DNA of 64,000 bases. Source: an uncultured Eubacteriales bacterium (GTDB lineage Bacteria > Bacillota > Clostridia > Lachnospirales > Lachnospiraceae). Of the stretch, positions 20,326 to 28,866 are shown one piece after another. The stretch lies in contig CASDTX010000018.1 of the NCBI GenBank assembly GCA_949283695.1, positions 62,001-126,000 of the forward strand, read 5' to 3'. A program made the translations under genes and the position numbers. The first letter of the stretch is position 1, and every line of letters starts with the position of its first letter. The notes beneath the pieces were generated by a model, which searched no databases, was not told the origin of the DNA, and saw nothing but the letters and a program-made list of their open reading frames with translations.

Positions 20326-20991
20326 TTGGCGGCGAAACAGGTGAATCCGACCCGGATGGAGCTGACCCGTCTTAAGAAGAAGCGGATCACTGCGATCCGT
20401 GGTCACAAGCTCTTGAAGGATAAACGTGATGAACTGATGCGTCAGTATCTGGATCTGGTCCGTGAGAATATGGAAGTCCGCAAAAGGGTAGAGGCAGGCA
20501 TTAAATCTGCCAACCGGAACTTTGTGATTGCCAAGGCAGGGATGTCGGAAGCGGCGCTGAACACAGCGCTGATGGCTCCCAAGCAGGAAGTGAATCTGGA
20601 GGCCGGAGAGAAAAATGTCATGAGTGTGGATATCCCGGCTTTTGAGTACAAGACAAGGACAGCGGATGAGAATGATATTTATTCATACGGATTTGCTTTT
20701 ACGTCCAGTGATCTGGACGGAGCGGTGAAATCACTGGCAGATGTTCTGCCGGATATGATCCGTCTTGCAGAAGTGGAGAAGGCCTGCCAGCTTATGGCGG
20801 CGGAGATAGAGAAGACGAGACGGCGCGTGAACGCGCTGGAGCATGTGATCATTCCGGAGACGGAAGAGAGCATTAAGTATATAACGATGAAACTGGATGA
20901 GAATGAGCGCAGTACGCAGATCCGTCTGATGAAGGTGAAGGATATGATGCTGGAAGATGCGCATCATTACAGTGAGAAACAGCCTGGCTAG
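20326..20991 (+). CDS. ntpD: V-type ATPase subunit D (central axle)
   Basis: A 221-residue protein with long N- and C-terminal helices forming the antiparallel coiled-coil axle. The N-terminus has the family signature NPTRMELTRLKKKRITAIRG, and RRVNALEHVIIPETEESIKY marks the C-terminal helix. The start codon is TTG, with AAGGAGGTGG in front. The good ribosome site should allow translation despite the repeat-rich gap upstream. It is the last gene of the operon. Confidence 0.95.
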   Translation: MAAKQVNPTRMELTRLKKKRITAIRGHKLLKDKRDELMRQYLDLVRENMEVRKRVEAGIKSANRNFVIAKAGMSEAALNTALMAPKQEVNLEAGEKNVMSVDIPAFEYKTRTADENDIYSYGFAFTSSDLDGAVKSLADVLPDMIRLAEVEKACQLMAAEIEKTRRRVNALEHVIIPETEESIKYITMKLDENERSTQIRLMKVKDMMLEDAHHYSEKQPG

Positions 20992-21005
20992 ACAGGCGGG
21001 ATCAG

Positions 21006-21051
21006 CCCCGGAAGGGTTCGAGACAACAATCGGACATTTCCGGGGGATTTT
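21006..21051 (+). terminator. Probable terminator of the V-ATPase operon
   Basis: CCCCGGAA (21006-21013) pairs with TTCCGGGG (21038-21045) and is followed by GATTTTCT. The loop is 24 bases and the T-run is short, so strength is uncertain. Confidence 0.55.
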
Positions 21052-21113
21052 CTATGTGCCTGTCTCAGAAGCTTCTTTGCAGGCTGCTGTGCATACGGGC
21101 AGGGAGGAACAGG

Positions 21114-21851
21114 ATGAAAATTGCAGTCATTTCAGACACACACGGGCTTCTGCGTCCGGAGGTAAGGCGGATTCTGTCAGACTGCGGGGCAGTCATCCAC
21201 GCAGGGGATCTGAACACCCCTGAGATCGTCGATGAGATGAAGGCCGCGGCCGGACCGGATGTGCCGTTTTATATTGTCCGGGGAAACTGCGACAGAGAGC
21301 AGGCGGAAGAGTTCCCCGGCCATCTGGAATTTACCCTGGCGGAAATGAGGTTCTATGTGGTGCATAATCCGAATGATCTGCCGAAGGATCTGGGAGACCG
21401 TCAGATCATTGTGTTCGGTCATTCTCACCGGTATCTGGAAGAGATCCGGGACGGGCGGCTCTGGCTCAATCCGGGCAGCTGCGGGAAGCGGCGGTTCCGC
21501 TTGGATCTGACCATGGCCGTTCTGACGATCGAAGACGGCAGCTGGAGTGTGGAGCGCGTTGAGATTGCCGACAAGGACAGGAGTGCACGAGCGGGGGTAC
21601 GGGCGAGTGTGCGGGAGGAAGGGGATCCAGAGAGCGGGAGGGGCTGCCTGCCGTCGGAAAAGGATCTTCTTCCTGTTATTGTTCAGATCATGAGACGGAT
21701 GGACAAAGGGCAGGATGTGAAACGGATCGCCGGGGATCTGAAAATCGATGCAGAGTTTACCGAGCAGATCTGCCGGATCCGGGTGACCCACCCGGGCGTG
21801 ACTGCCCAGGGAATCTTAAATAAGCTGGAAGTCAACCGAACGGGGAGATGA
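21114..21851 (+). CDS. YfcE/MJ0936-type metallophosphoesterase with C-terminal extension
   Basis: Residues 1-155 of this 245-residue protein form a small metallophosphoesterase: ISDTHG, AGDL, RGNCD and the FGHSHR motif supply the two-metal site. Family members hydrolyse phosphodiesters in vitro; the physiological substrate is unknown. After a low-complexity linker (about 160-180), residues 180-245 form an extra helical domain with helix-turn-helix-like wording (VKRIAGDLKIDAEFTEQICR) that most homologues of ~160 aa lack. The start at 21114 follows GGGAGGA; the upstream ATG at 21054 has no ribosome site. A PHP-helicase gene follows. Confidence 0.85.
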   Translation: MKIAVISDTHGLLRPEVRRILSDCGAVIHAGDLNTPEIVDEMKAAAGPDVPFYIVRGNCDREQAEEFPGHLEFTLAEMRFYVVHNPNDLPKDLGDRQIIVFGHSHRYLEEIRDGRLWLNPGSCGKRRFRLDLTMAVLTIEDGSWSVERVEIADKDRSARAGVRASVREEGDPESGRGCLPSEKDLLPVIVQIMRRMDKGQDVKRIAGDLKIDAEFTEQICRIRVTHPGVTAQGILNKLEVNRTGR

Positions 21852-21986
21852 GAAAAGCCGGATGTCAGGTGCCTTTCGTTGACTTTCTCAGCCGGCGGGG
21901 AATATAATGGAAAACGTACCAAACAAGAGAAATATGCCGCTGAAGCGGGGATCCTGCATCAGGAACGGCAGCGAGAGGTGAGCAGG

Positions 21987-24900
21987 TTGTATATCGCAGA
22001 TTTACATATTCATTCGAAATATTCCAGGGCCACAAGCAAGGAATGTACGCCGGAGTATCTGGATCTCTGGGCCCGCAGAAAAGGGATCCAGATTGTGGGA
22101 ACGGGGGACTTTACCCATCCGGCCTGGAGGGAAGAGCTGGCAGAGAAGCTGAAGCCGGCTGAGGACGGACTCTATGTGCTGAAGGATGAGTACCGGATCA
22201 AAGAGGAACCGGTACCGGGAGAGATGGATCCCCGGTTTGTCGTCACGGGAGAGATCAGTTCGATTTATAAAAAGAACGGGAAGGTACGCAAGGTTCACAG
22301 CGTGATTCTCCTGCCGGGCCTGGAGGATGCGGAGCGGATCTCCGCGAAATTAGAGCAGATCGGGAATATCCACTCCGATGGAAGGCCGATCCTGGGATTG
22401 GACTGCCATGATCTGCTGGAGATTACGCTGGAGCTGTGCCCCAATGCGGTCTATATCCCGGCGCATATCTGGACGCCCCACTTTTCTTTATTCGGCGCTT
22501 TTTCTGGTTTCGACACAGTGGAAGAATGCTTCGAAGATCTGACGCCTTATATCCATGCTGTGGAGACCGGGCTTTCTTCAGATCCGCCGATGAACTGGAG
22601 GGTGTCTGCCCTTGACCGGTTCCAGCTGGTGTCTAATTCGGACGCACATTCACCTGCGAAACTGGGGCGGGAGGCGAATCTCTTCGACATTCCCATGTCC
22701 TATGAGGCGCTGGCATCTGCGATCCAGACCGGAGAGGGACTGGAAGGGACGATCGAGTTCTTCCCCGAGGAAGGGAAGTATCATATGGACGGACACCGGA
22801 AATGCAGCCTCTGCCTGACACCGTCTGAGACTCTGAAGTATCAGGGAAGATGCCCGGTGTGCGGAAAGAAGATCACCATCGGGGTTTCCCACAGAGTCGA
22901 AGTGCTTGCGGACCGGCCGGAGGGCTATGTCCGTGAGAATGCCAAGCGGTTTGAAAGTCTTGTGCCTCTGCCGGAAGTGATCGGGGCATCCATCGGCGCT
23001 TCCTCATCAAGCAAAAAGACGGAACGGGAATACTGGAACATGCTGACCCGGCTGGGCGCGGAGTTCGAAATCCTCAGGAACCTTCCGATTGCAGACATCA
23101 GGAGAGTCTCCGGCAGCCGCATTGCAGAGGGAATTGAGAGACTGCGCAGCGGGGATGTGGAGCGGATTCCGGGGTTTGACGGCGAGTATGGAACAATCCG
23201 GCTGTTCCGTTCAGAAGAACTGAATGATACGGAAGGACAGCTGGACTTCTTTGCTCTCCTGGGGACCGGCGCAGGGACGAAGCCGGAGGAGAAGAAGCGG
23301 ATTGATCCGGAAGCGGAGACAGCGGATGGGAAGCAGGCAGATCCGGAAGCGGAGACGGCAGAACGAGAGAAAACAGAGTGCGGGCCGTCAGCGGAGGGGG
23401 CTGCGGTTCAGCATGAAGAAGCGTGTGAGACATCCGCGGCAGTTCCCGGCCTGAATCCGGAGCAGGCGTATGCGGTCCGCTGCCTTTCACCAAGGATCGC
23501 GGTGAAAGCCGGACCCGGAACAGGCAAGACGAAGACTCTGGTCTCCCGACTCCGCTATCTGCTGGAATACAGGAAGGTGAAGCCGTCGGAGATCACGGCA
23601 GTCACGTTCACGAACCAGGCCGCAGCGGAGATGCGGGAGCGGATCGGGCGTGAGACGGGGAGACGGCAGGCAGGACGTGCATTGCAGATCGGAACATTTC
23701 ATGCGATCTGCCTGAACTTCCTCAAAGACCAGGGAGAAGAGTTCCTTCTCATGGGCGAAGCGGACCAGAGCAGGCTTGCGGAAGAGGCGGCTGCCGATAC
23801 GGGGTTGTCCATGGGTACGGGGAAGTTCCTGGAGGCGGTATCCCGCAGAAAGTCCGGTATGTGTTCCGCGGAACCGGGAGAGAATCACGCACTCTGGCAG
23901 CAGACTTATGAGGTCTACGAGAGAAGGAAAGCGGAGCAGAAGCTGCTGGACTTTGATGATCTTCTTCTGCGGACTGCTGAGCGGATCGAGACAGGGCAGG
24001 TGAGAGAAGGCTGGGAGAAGCATTTCCACTACTTGATGGTGGATGAATTTCAGGATATCAACCCGGCGCAGTTCCGCCTGGTCAGGCTGTGGAGCAGCGC
24101 TGGGAGAGAGCTGTTTGTGATCGGGGATCCGGACCAGTCCATCTATGGATTCCGCGGGGCGGATGCGGCGTGCTTTGAGAAGCTTCAGCAGGAATACCGG
24201 GATCTGGAGATCATAGAACTGAGGGAGAATTACCGGTCTTCGCCGCAGATTCTGTCAGCCGCGCAGACGGTGATCGCCGCAGCCCAGGATACTGCGCAGC
24301 CCAGGACTGCGCTTCACCCCAACTGTGGGGAGAATGTTCCTGTGCGGCTTGTACGTGCCGGAAGCGTGATGGGAGAGGCTATTTTCATCGCCAAGGAGAT
24401 CAACCGTCTGGCCGGAGGGATCGGGATGCTGGAGGCTCATCGAACGGCGTGGGAGACAGATGGGAGAAAGCCCCGGGGATTTGATGAGATTGCTGTGCTC
24501 TGCCGGACCCACCGGCAGGGGGAACTGATCGAGAAGTGCCTGCGACAGGAAGGAATCCCTTGCATTGTGGCCGGGCGGGAAGACTTCCTGAAAGACCCTG
24601 TGGTTCAGGGAAGTATTGCATTCTTCCGATATCTGGAAGATCCGGCAGATCTCTGTGCCGGCCAGGCGTTCGCGAAGACTGTCTGGGACCAGGACTGGAA
24701 TCCATTGACAGAGGAACTGCTCCGGAATCTGGCAGAGAAGTTCCGCCCCCTGTATCAGAAGAAGAAACCGCAGAAGTTCCTGCATCAATGGATGGAAGAA
24801 CGGAAGCTGTCGGATCACCCGGCTATGCGGAAGCTTGAACAGATGTCGCTGTTCTGCGACCAGATGAGCGACTTCCTGAATCTGCTCCGGCTGGGCGTAG

Positions 24901-25241
24901 AAAGCGATCTGAAGCGGTGCGGGGAGAAGCATTATACATCGGATGCAGTGACGATTATGACGCTGCACGGAGCGAAAGGGCTGGAATTCCCAGTGACATT
25001 TATCTATGGGGCGGAACAGGGGACGATCCCGCTGGAAAGCGAGAAGCATCCGGCAGATAAGGAAGAAGAACGCCGGCTTTTCTACGTGGGAATGACGAGA
25101 GCCAGGGAAGAACTGATCCTGACGACCTCGGGTGAGCTCTCAGAGTTTCTTGCAGACCTCCCGGAAGGACTGATTGAGCAGGAGAGCGTAGAGAAGAAGA
25201 AAAAGGAAGAAACCTGGCACCAGATGAGCTTGTTTGAGTAA
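21987..25241 (+). CDS. PHP phosphoesterase-UvrD helicase fusion protein
   Basis: A 1084-residue fusion. Residues ~1-400 are a PHP-type metal-dependent phosphoesterase (ADLHIHSKYSRA, TGDFTHP, SNSDAHSPAKLG) with a zinc ribbon (CSLCL...CPVCG). An acidic low-complexity linker spans about 420-490. The rest is a complete UvrD/PcrA superfamily 1 helicase: Walker A AGPGTGKTKT, motif II MVDEFQD, motif III GDPDQSIYGFRG, motif V TLHGAKGLEFP and motif VI FYVGMTRAREEL. A DNA repair or recombination role with a nuclease-like partner domain is inferred. I choose TTG at 21987, preceded by GAGAGGTGAG; an upstream start at 21879 would add 36 unconserved residues. Confidence 0.88.
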   Translation: MYIADLHIHSKYSRATSKECTPEYLDLWARRKGIQIVGTGDFTHPAWREELAEKLKPAEDGLYVLKDEYRIKEEPVPGEMDPRFVVTGEISSIYKKNGKVRKVHSVILLPGLEDAERISAKLEQIGNIHSDGRPILGLDCHDLLEITLELCPNAVYIPAHIWTPHFSLFGAFSGFDTVEECFEDLTPYIHAVETGLSSDPPMNWRVSALDRFQLVSNSDAHSPAKLGREANLFDIPMSYEALASAIQTGEGLEGTIEFFPEEGKYHMDGHRKCSLCLTPSETLKYQGRCPVCGKKITIGVSHRVEVLADRPEGYVRENAKRFESLVPLPEVIGASIGASSSSKKTEREYWNMLTRLGAEFEILRNLPIADIRRVSGSRIAEGIERLRSGDVERIPGFDGEYGTIRLFRSEELNDTEGQLDFFALLGTGAGTKPEEKKRIDPEAETADGKQADPEAETAEREKTECGPSAEGAAVQHEEACETSAAVPGLNPEQAYAVRCLSPRIAVKAGPGTGKTKTLVSRLRYLLEYRKVKPSEITAVTFTNQAAAEMRERIGRETGRRQAGRALQIGTFHAICLNFLKDQGEEFLLMGEADQSRLAEEAAADTGLSMGTGKFLEAVSRRKSGMCSAEPGENHALWQQTYEVYERRKAEQKLLDFDDLLLRTAERIETGQVREGWEKHFHYLMVDEFQDINPAQFRLVRLWSSAGRELFVIGDPDQSIYGFRGADAACFEKLQQEYRDLEIIELRENYRSSPQILSAAQTVIAAAQDTAQPRTALHPNCGENVPVRLVRAGSVMGEAIFIAKEINRLAGGIGMLEAHRTAWETDGRKPRGFDEIAVLCRTHRQGELIEKCLRQEGIPCIVAGREDFLKDPVVQGSIAFFRYLEDPADLCAGQAFAKTVWDQDWNPLTEELLRNLAEKFRPLYQKKKPQKFLHQWMEERKLSDHPAMRKLEQMSLFCDQMSDFLNLLRLGVESDLKRCGEKHYTSDAVTIMTLHGAKGLEFPVTFIYGAEQGTIPLESEKHPADKEEERRLFYVGMTRAREELILTTSGELSEFLADLPEGLIEQESVEKKKKEETWHQMSLFE

Positions 25242-25277
25242 AGGCTGACGCTGTCCTTGTACGCTGAAACTGCAGAG

Positions 25278-25324
25278 AACCGCGGCCCGGATGAAGGAAT
25301 CCTCTCATCCGGGCCGCGGTTTAT
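25278..25324. terminator. Terminator between the helicase and gusA (convergent genes)
   Basis: A 17-bp perfect stem (25278-25294 with 25305-25321) with a 10-base loop, ending AACCGCGG/CCGCGGTT. It lies between genes that converge and may act in both directions, but the T-runs are short. Confidence 0.75.
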
Positions 25325-25376
25325 GAAAATATGGCAGAAAAGTTAGTTATCTTTCGAAATAAATGTGGGTTTTGCT

Positions 25377-27194
25377 TTATTTTTTATAATCCAGGGGGAG
25401 TGACTCCCATCTCTGTTTTAACTTATAAGCGACATCCTTGGGCTGGCGCTGGCGGGTGAAGACACCTTTCTTATTTCCGTTGACACGCATGATGCCTTCT
25501 GTGGTCTGGAAGTCGGCAAAGTTCCAGATCTGCTCGCCTTTGATAAAGTCGTAAGAATCGAATACTTCATGGGTCATATCCAGGTATTCGTTCTGATATT
25601 CCTGGCTCCACATAACAGACGGAAGTTTGTGCTCAGAAGCAAGGGTATCAGCGCCGTACTCTGTGAAAATAAACGGTTTGTTCAGATTCAGGGCTTTCCA
25701 GCCGTCCATCTCTTTGCGGAACATTACCTCTGCGGTACAGATCTCATTTCCGCCGCATACATACCAGCCGTAGTAGCGGTTCAGGGCAACAATATCGCTG
25801 AACTGATAGCATTTACACTTGTCCGGCGTGGAATTCATGACGAGCGCGAATGTACGCGGACGTTTCTGGATATCCAGTTCGTGTGCTCTGTCAAACACAG
25901 CCTTGAAATACGGAACTGCAGAGTCATTTGTCGTCTCAGGCTCATTCAGCAGGCTCCATGCGATGACGCAGGGATGATTCTTGTCTCTTGTGATCATCTC
26001 CTCGACTGCTTTCAGGTGCGCTTTGAGGAGAATTGGCGTTGTCTCCTTCTCGAAGAAAGCGGTCTGTTTCCCGGTGCTTGCCTCCATGAAGTTCATCAGA
26101 CTTTCGAAGAGTCCGACTGCCGGAACCTCGTCAATGATCAGGAAGCCTTCCCGGTCTGCCATCTGATAGATCTCCTCACTGTACGGATAGTGAGAGGTTC
26201 TGAAGGAGTTTGCGCCGATCCATTTCATAAGTTCAAAGTCACGTTTCATCATTCCGATATTGAAGCCGCGGCCTAGAATGTCACTGTCCTCATGTTTGCC
26301 GAACCCTCTGAGATAGACAGGCTCACCGTTGATCAGGATGCTTGTGTCCTTTACCTCTACTGTGCGGATTCCGATTTCCTGAGTATATTCATCAATAATA
26401 TCCGCATCGTCCACGATCCGTACTACAAGGGTATAGAGGTATGCATTGCGTACTTTCCACAGGTGGGCGTCAGCAACTTCCAGGACGCCTTCCTTGCCAT
26501 TGCCTTCTGCAGCTTTCGTTCCGTCTGCATCCAGAAGTTCTACAACAACCGGAGATTCGCCGGTGGTATGTACGGTGTAGTAAACTTTGGCATTGCTTCC
26601 GTCCAGCTCATAGTTCAGATCCAGATCGAAAACAGATTCTTTCGGAATTGCAGTCAGATAAACAGATCTCTGCAGACCGGAGTAGTTAAAGAAGTCAAAA
26701 TAAGGTTTGCACATCTTTTTCCCGTTGGGAAGTGTGATGGTCTGACCGCAGGGAATGTTGGTTACGGTCAGTTCGTTGTTGACTTTGACAACGACTTTAT
26801 TCCATGCATTATACCGGACAATGTCGGTCGCGTCTGCACAGAAGGGAAGAAAGCCGCCTTCGTGTTCTGCGGTCTGAATTCCGTTTACATACACAACCGC
26901 TCTGTGTGTGGCAGCGCCGAAGCGCACCTGGATCTGCTGTCCCTCCCATTCACCCGGGACGAAGACTTCTTTCTCATACCAGAAGTCACCGGCATACTCG
27001 CGGATGTCTTTCTCAGTGTAGAAATCCTGGAAACTTGCGGGAACGGGAATGACTTCCTGGCCGGGAATTCCGTTCTGCCAGTTTTCACTTTCTCCGACAG
27101 CCTTCTCATCCAGGCAGAACTTCCACATACCGTCCAGGGAAACCGCCCGGCGGGACACTGTGTTGCGAGGATACAGCATTGAATACTCTAACAT
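25377..27194 (-). CDS. gusA: Beta-glucuronidase (GH2)
   Basis: This 605-residue cytoplasmic enzyme cleaves beta-D-glucuronides. Domain order is the GH2 sugar-binding jelly roll, an Ig-like domain and a TIM barrel. The acid/base E418 (in LLNEPE), nucleophile E512 (in FTEYGAD) and the glucuronate-recognising NxK motif N574/K576 are all present, which separates it from beta-galactosidases. A substantial insert after DEVPAVGLFESL (around residue 360) looks like the 'loop 1' class that acts on small drug glucuronides. No signal peptide is visible. AAAGGAGGT precedes the ATG. It is divergent from an AraC regulator; no glucuronide transporter lies next to it. Confidence 0.93.
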   Translation of the reverse strand: MLEYSMLYPRNTVSRRAVSLDGMWKFCLDEKAVGESENWQNGIPGQEVIPVPASFQDFYTEKDIREYAGDFWYEKEVFVPGEWEGQQIQVRFGAATHRAVVYVNGIQTAEHEGGFLPFCADATDIVRYNAWNKVVVKVNNELTVTNIPCGQTITLPNGKKMCKPYFDFFNYSGLQRSVYLTAIPKESVFDLDLNYELDGSNAKVYYTVHTTGESPVVVELLDADGTKAAEGNGKEGVLEVADAHLWKVRNAYLYTLVVRIVDDADIIDEYTQEIGIRTVEVKDTSILINGEPVYLRGFGKHEDSDILGRGFNIGMMKRDFELMKWIGANSFRTSHYPYSEEIYQMADREGFLIIDEVPAVGLFESLMNFMEASTGKQTAFFEKETTPILLKAHLKAVEEMITRDKNHPCVIAWSLLNEPETTNDSAVPYFKAVFDRAHELDIQKRPRTFALVMNSTPDKCKCYQFSDIVALNRYYGWYVCGGNEICTAEVMFRKEMDGWKALNLNKPFIFTEYGADTLASEHKLPSVMWSQEYQNEYLDMTHEVFDSYDFIKGEQIWNFADFQTTEGIMRVNGNKKGVFTRQRQPKDVAYKLKQRWESLPLDYKK

Positions 27195-27216
27195 TTGATT
27201 ACCTCCTTTTGATTGA

Positions 27217-27264
27217 CCGCGGCAGAATGAAGATACGGAGCTGCCGTCTGCAAGACTGCCGCGG
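27217..27264 (-). promoter_or_regulatory. Leader stem-loop upstream of gusA
   Basis: CCGCGGCAG (27217-27225) and CTGCCGCGG (27256-27264) form a 9-bp stem with a 30-base loop in the gusA leader, ending about 10 bases upstream of its ribosome site. It may affect mRNA stability or ribosome access. Confidence 0.4.
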
Positions 27265-27281
27265 CTCTTATTAACCGTAGT

Positions 27282-27296
27282 CTATCTCTGAGATAG
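27282..27296. promoter_or_regulatory. 15-base palindrome in the gusA-araC intergenic region
   Basis: CTATCTC and GAGATAG flank one central base, with perfect symmetry, roughly midway between the two divergent genes. It is a candidate operator for the neighbouring AraC protein or for another regulator. Confidence 0.4.
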
Positions 27297-27347
27297 AAAT
27301 TATGTGAGGATAATTTTTTGAGAAACTTGTATAGTTTTTTGATGACC

Positions 27348-27376
27348 TTGCAAGAAACACAAAATTGTACGATAAT
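27348..27376 (+). promoter_or_regulatory. Candidate promoter of the AraC-family gene
   Basis: TTGCAA (27348-27353) and GATAAT (27371-27376) are 17 bases apart, about 50 bases before the chosen start codon. Confidence 0.55.
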
Positions 27377-27424
27377 AGAAAATATAGTATGATTTTGATC
27401 ATGAAAGGACAGGAAATACCGCTT

Positions 27425-28663
27425 ATGATATATGAAAGGGAACTTGTTTTTTTTGAAAAGCTGCTGGATAATTTCCATCTGGCACATACGATTGTCACAC
27501 CGGAGACACAGGAGATCCCGGAGTGTTCCAGAGGTGTGTACCGCCTGGTAGAGTGGAAACCGGAATATATGAGGCGGCTCTGGGAAAAGAGAAAGGTATA
27601 TGAAGATCATGTGATATACAGGATCAGTTCGGTTTTTATGTACCGATATCTTCTCTTTCGCCTGCCGGACAGGGAGGAGGAAGCATTTATGCTCATCGGT
27701 CCCTACATGCTCACCGCAGTCAGTAAGGAGATGCTGTTCCGCATTGTGGAGAAGACGGCGCTTCCGGAGAAGTATTTCCAGAGGCTTCAGAAGTGTTTCG
27801 CAGGAATCCCGAAAGTTTCGGAAGAAAGTGTGCTCCTGTCAATGATGAATGTATTCGGCGAGACAATCTGGGGAAGTATGGACCGATTCCGCCTGGAGGA
27901 TATGAACAACGAATATATCCCGGAATTTGATCCTCTTGAAAAGAGTCCGCTGAACCGGGAAGTTGACGAAGTTCCGCAGGTCATGAAGATTCTGGAAGAA
28001 CGATACCTGGAGGAAAACAGGATTATTCAGGCAGTGGCAAAAGGGCAGACGCACAAGGCAGAGGCTTATATGAATGGGGTCAGCCTGCAGTGGCTGGAGC
28101 CAAGGGCAGCGGATCCCATCAGAAATATGAAAAACTATTTGATCGTATTTAATACACTTCTCCGCAAAGCGGTGGAGACTGCGGATGTTCATCCCATACA
28201 TATTGACGGGCTTTCATCGGGGTTCGCGCACAAGATTGAAACCGTCACAGGAGAGAACGGGGCAGCGGCGCTTCGCAAAGAAATGGTAAGAAAGTACTGC
28301 CTGCTGGTGAAGAATCATTCCATGAAAGGATATTCACTCCTCGTAAGAAAAGTGCTGACCCAGATCGACTCCGACCTGACCGCGGATCTGAGCCTTCGGG
28401 CACTGGCGGCCCAGCTTCAGGTGAACGCAAGCTATCTGTCAGCACTCTTCAAAAAGGAGACCGGCAAGACGCTGACAGAGTATGTGAACGGGAAACGGAT
28501 CGAGCAGGCGATCTTCCTTCTGAATTCGACGAACCTTCAGATTCAGACGGTGGCACAGTACTGCGGACTTCCGGATGTGAATTATTTTACAAAACTCTTT
28601 AAGAAGATGGTCGGAAAGACGCCCCGGGAGTATCGTGAGAGCATTCATCTGCAGCAGCCGTAG
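27425..28663 (+). CDS. AraC-family transcriptional regulator, probable gusA regulator
   Basis: A 412-residue protein. The last ~100 residues hold two AraC helix-turn-helix units (LSLRALAAQLQVNASYLSAL and IQTVAQYCGLPDVNYFTKLF). The N-terminal ~300 residues carry no metal or cupin motif I can recognise; they resemble the long sensor part of gut Clostridia AraC proteins, which probably bind a carbohydrate or relay a signal. I choose ATG 27425, preceded by AAAGGACAGG. Upstream in-frame ATGs at 27365, 27389 and 27401 lack good ribosome sites. Divergent placement suggests control of the beta-glucuronidase gene. Confidence 0.87.
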   Translation: MIYERELVFFEKLLDNFHLAHTIVTPETQEIPECSRGVYRLVEWKPEYMRRLWEKRKVYEDHVIYRISSVFMYRYLLFRLPDREEEAFMLIGPYMLTAVSKEMLFRIVEKTALPEKYFQRLQKCFAGIPKVSEESVLLSMMNVFGETIWGSMDRFRLEDMNNEYIPEFDPLEKSPLNREVDEVPQVMKILEERYLEENRIIQAVAKGQTHKAEAYMNGVSLQWLEPRAADPIRNMKNYLIVFNTLLRKAVETADVHPIHIDGLSSGFAHKIETVTGENGAAALRKEMVRKYCLLVKNHSMKGYSLLVRKVLTQIDSDLTADLSLRALAAQLQVNASYLSALFKKETGKTLTEYVNGKRIEQAIFLLNSTNLQIQTVAQYCGLPDVNYFTKLFKKMVGKTPREYRESIHLQQP

Positions 28664-28759
28664 AAAGCCTGAAAGAGGCGCCCGAAAGAACGGAGATATT
28701 TTGGAAATAAGATTGTCAAACAGATGAAAAGTCACTATAATCGAAGAGAGCAGAAAGCG

Positions 28760-28788
28760 TTGACAACGGTCCCGTGATCCATTAGATT
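28760..28788 (+). promoter_or_regulatory. Promoter of the cvfB-like gene
   Basis: A consensus TTGACA (28760-28765) is followed after 17 bases by TAGATT (28783-28788), about 80 bases upstream of the start codon. Confidence 0.65.
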
Positions 28789-28866
28789 ATATACGATGTA
28801 GGATAATGTCAGACAGCGCAGACGAGTTTCTGGAAGTCTGTCTTGAAAGAAGGAGAAAAGTCAGAT

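Noticed and set aside
26292-27182. Plus-strand open frame opposite gusA
   Set aside because: gusA has the catalytic residues and an excellent ribosome site; this frame is its shadow.
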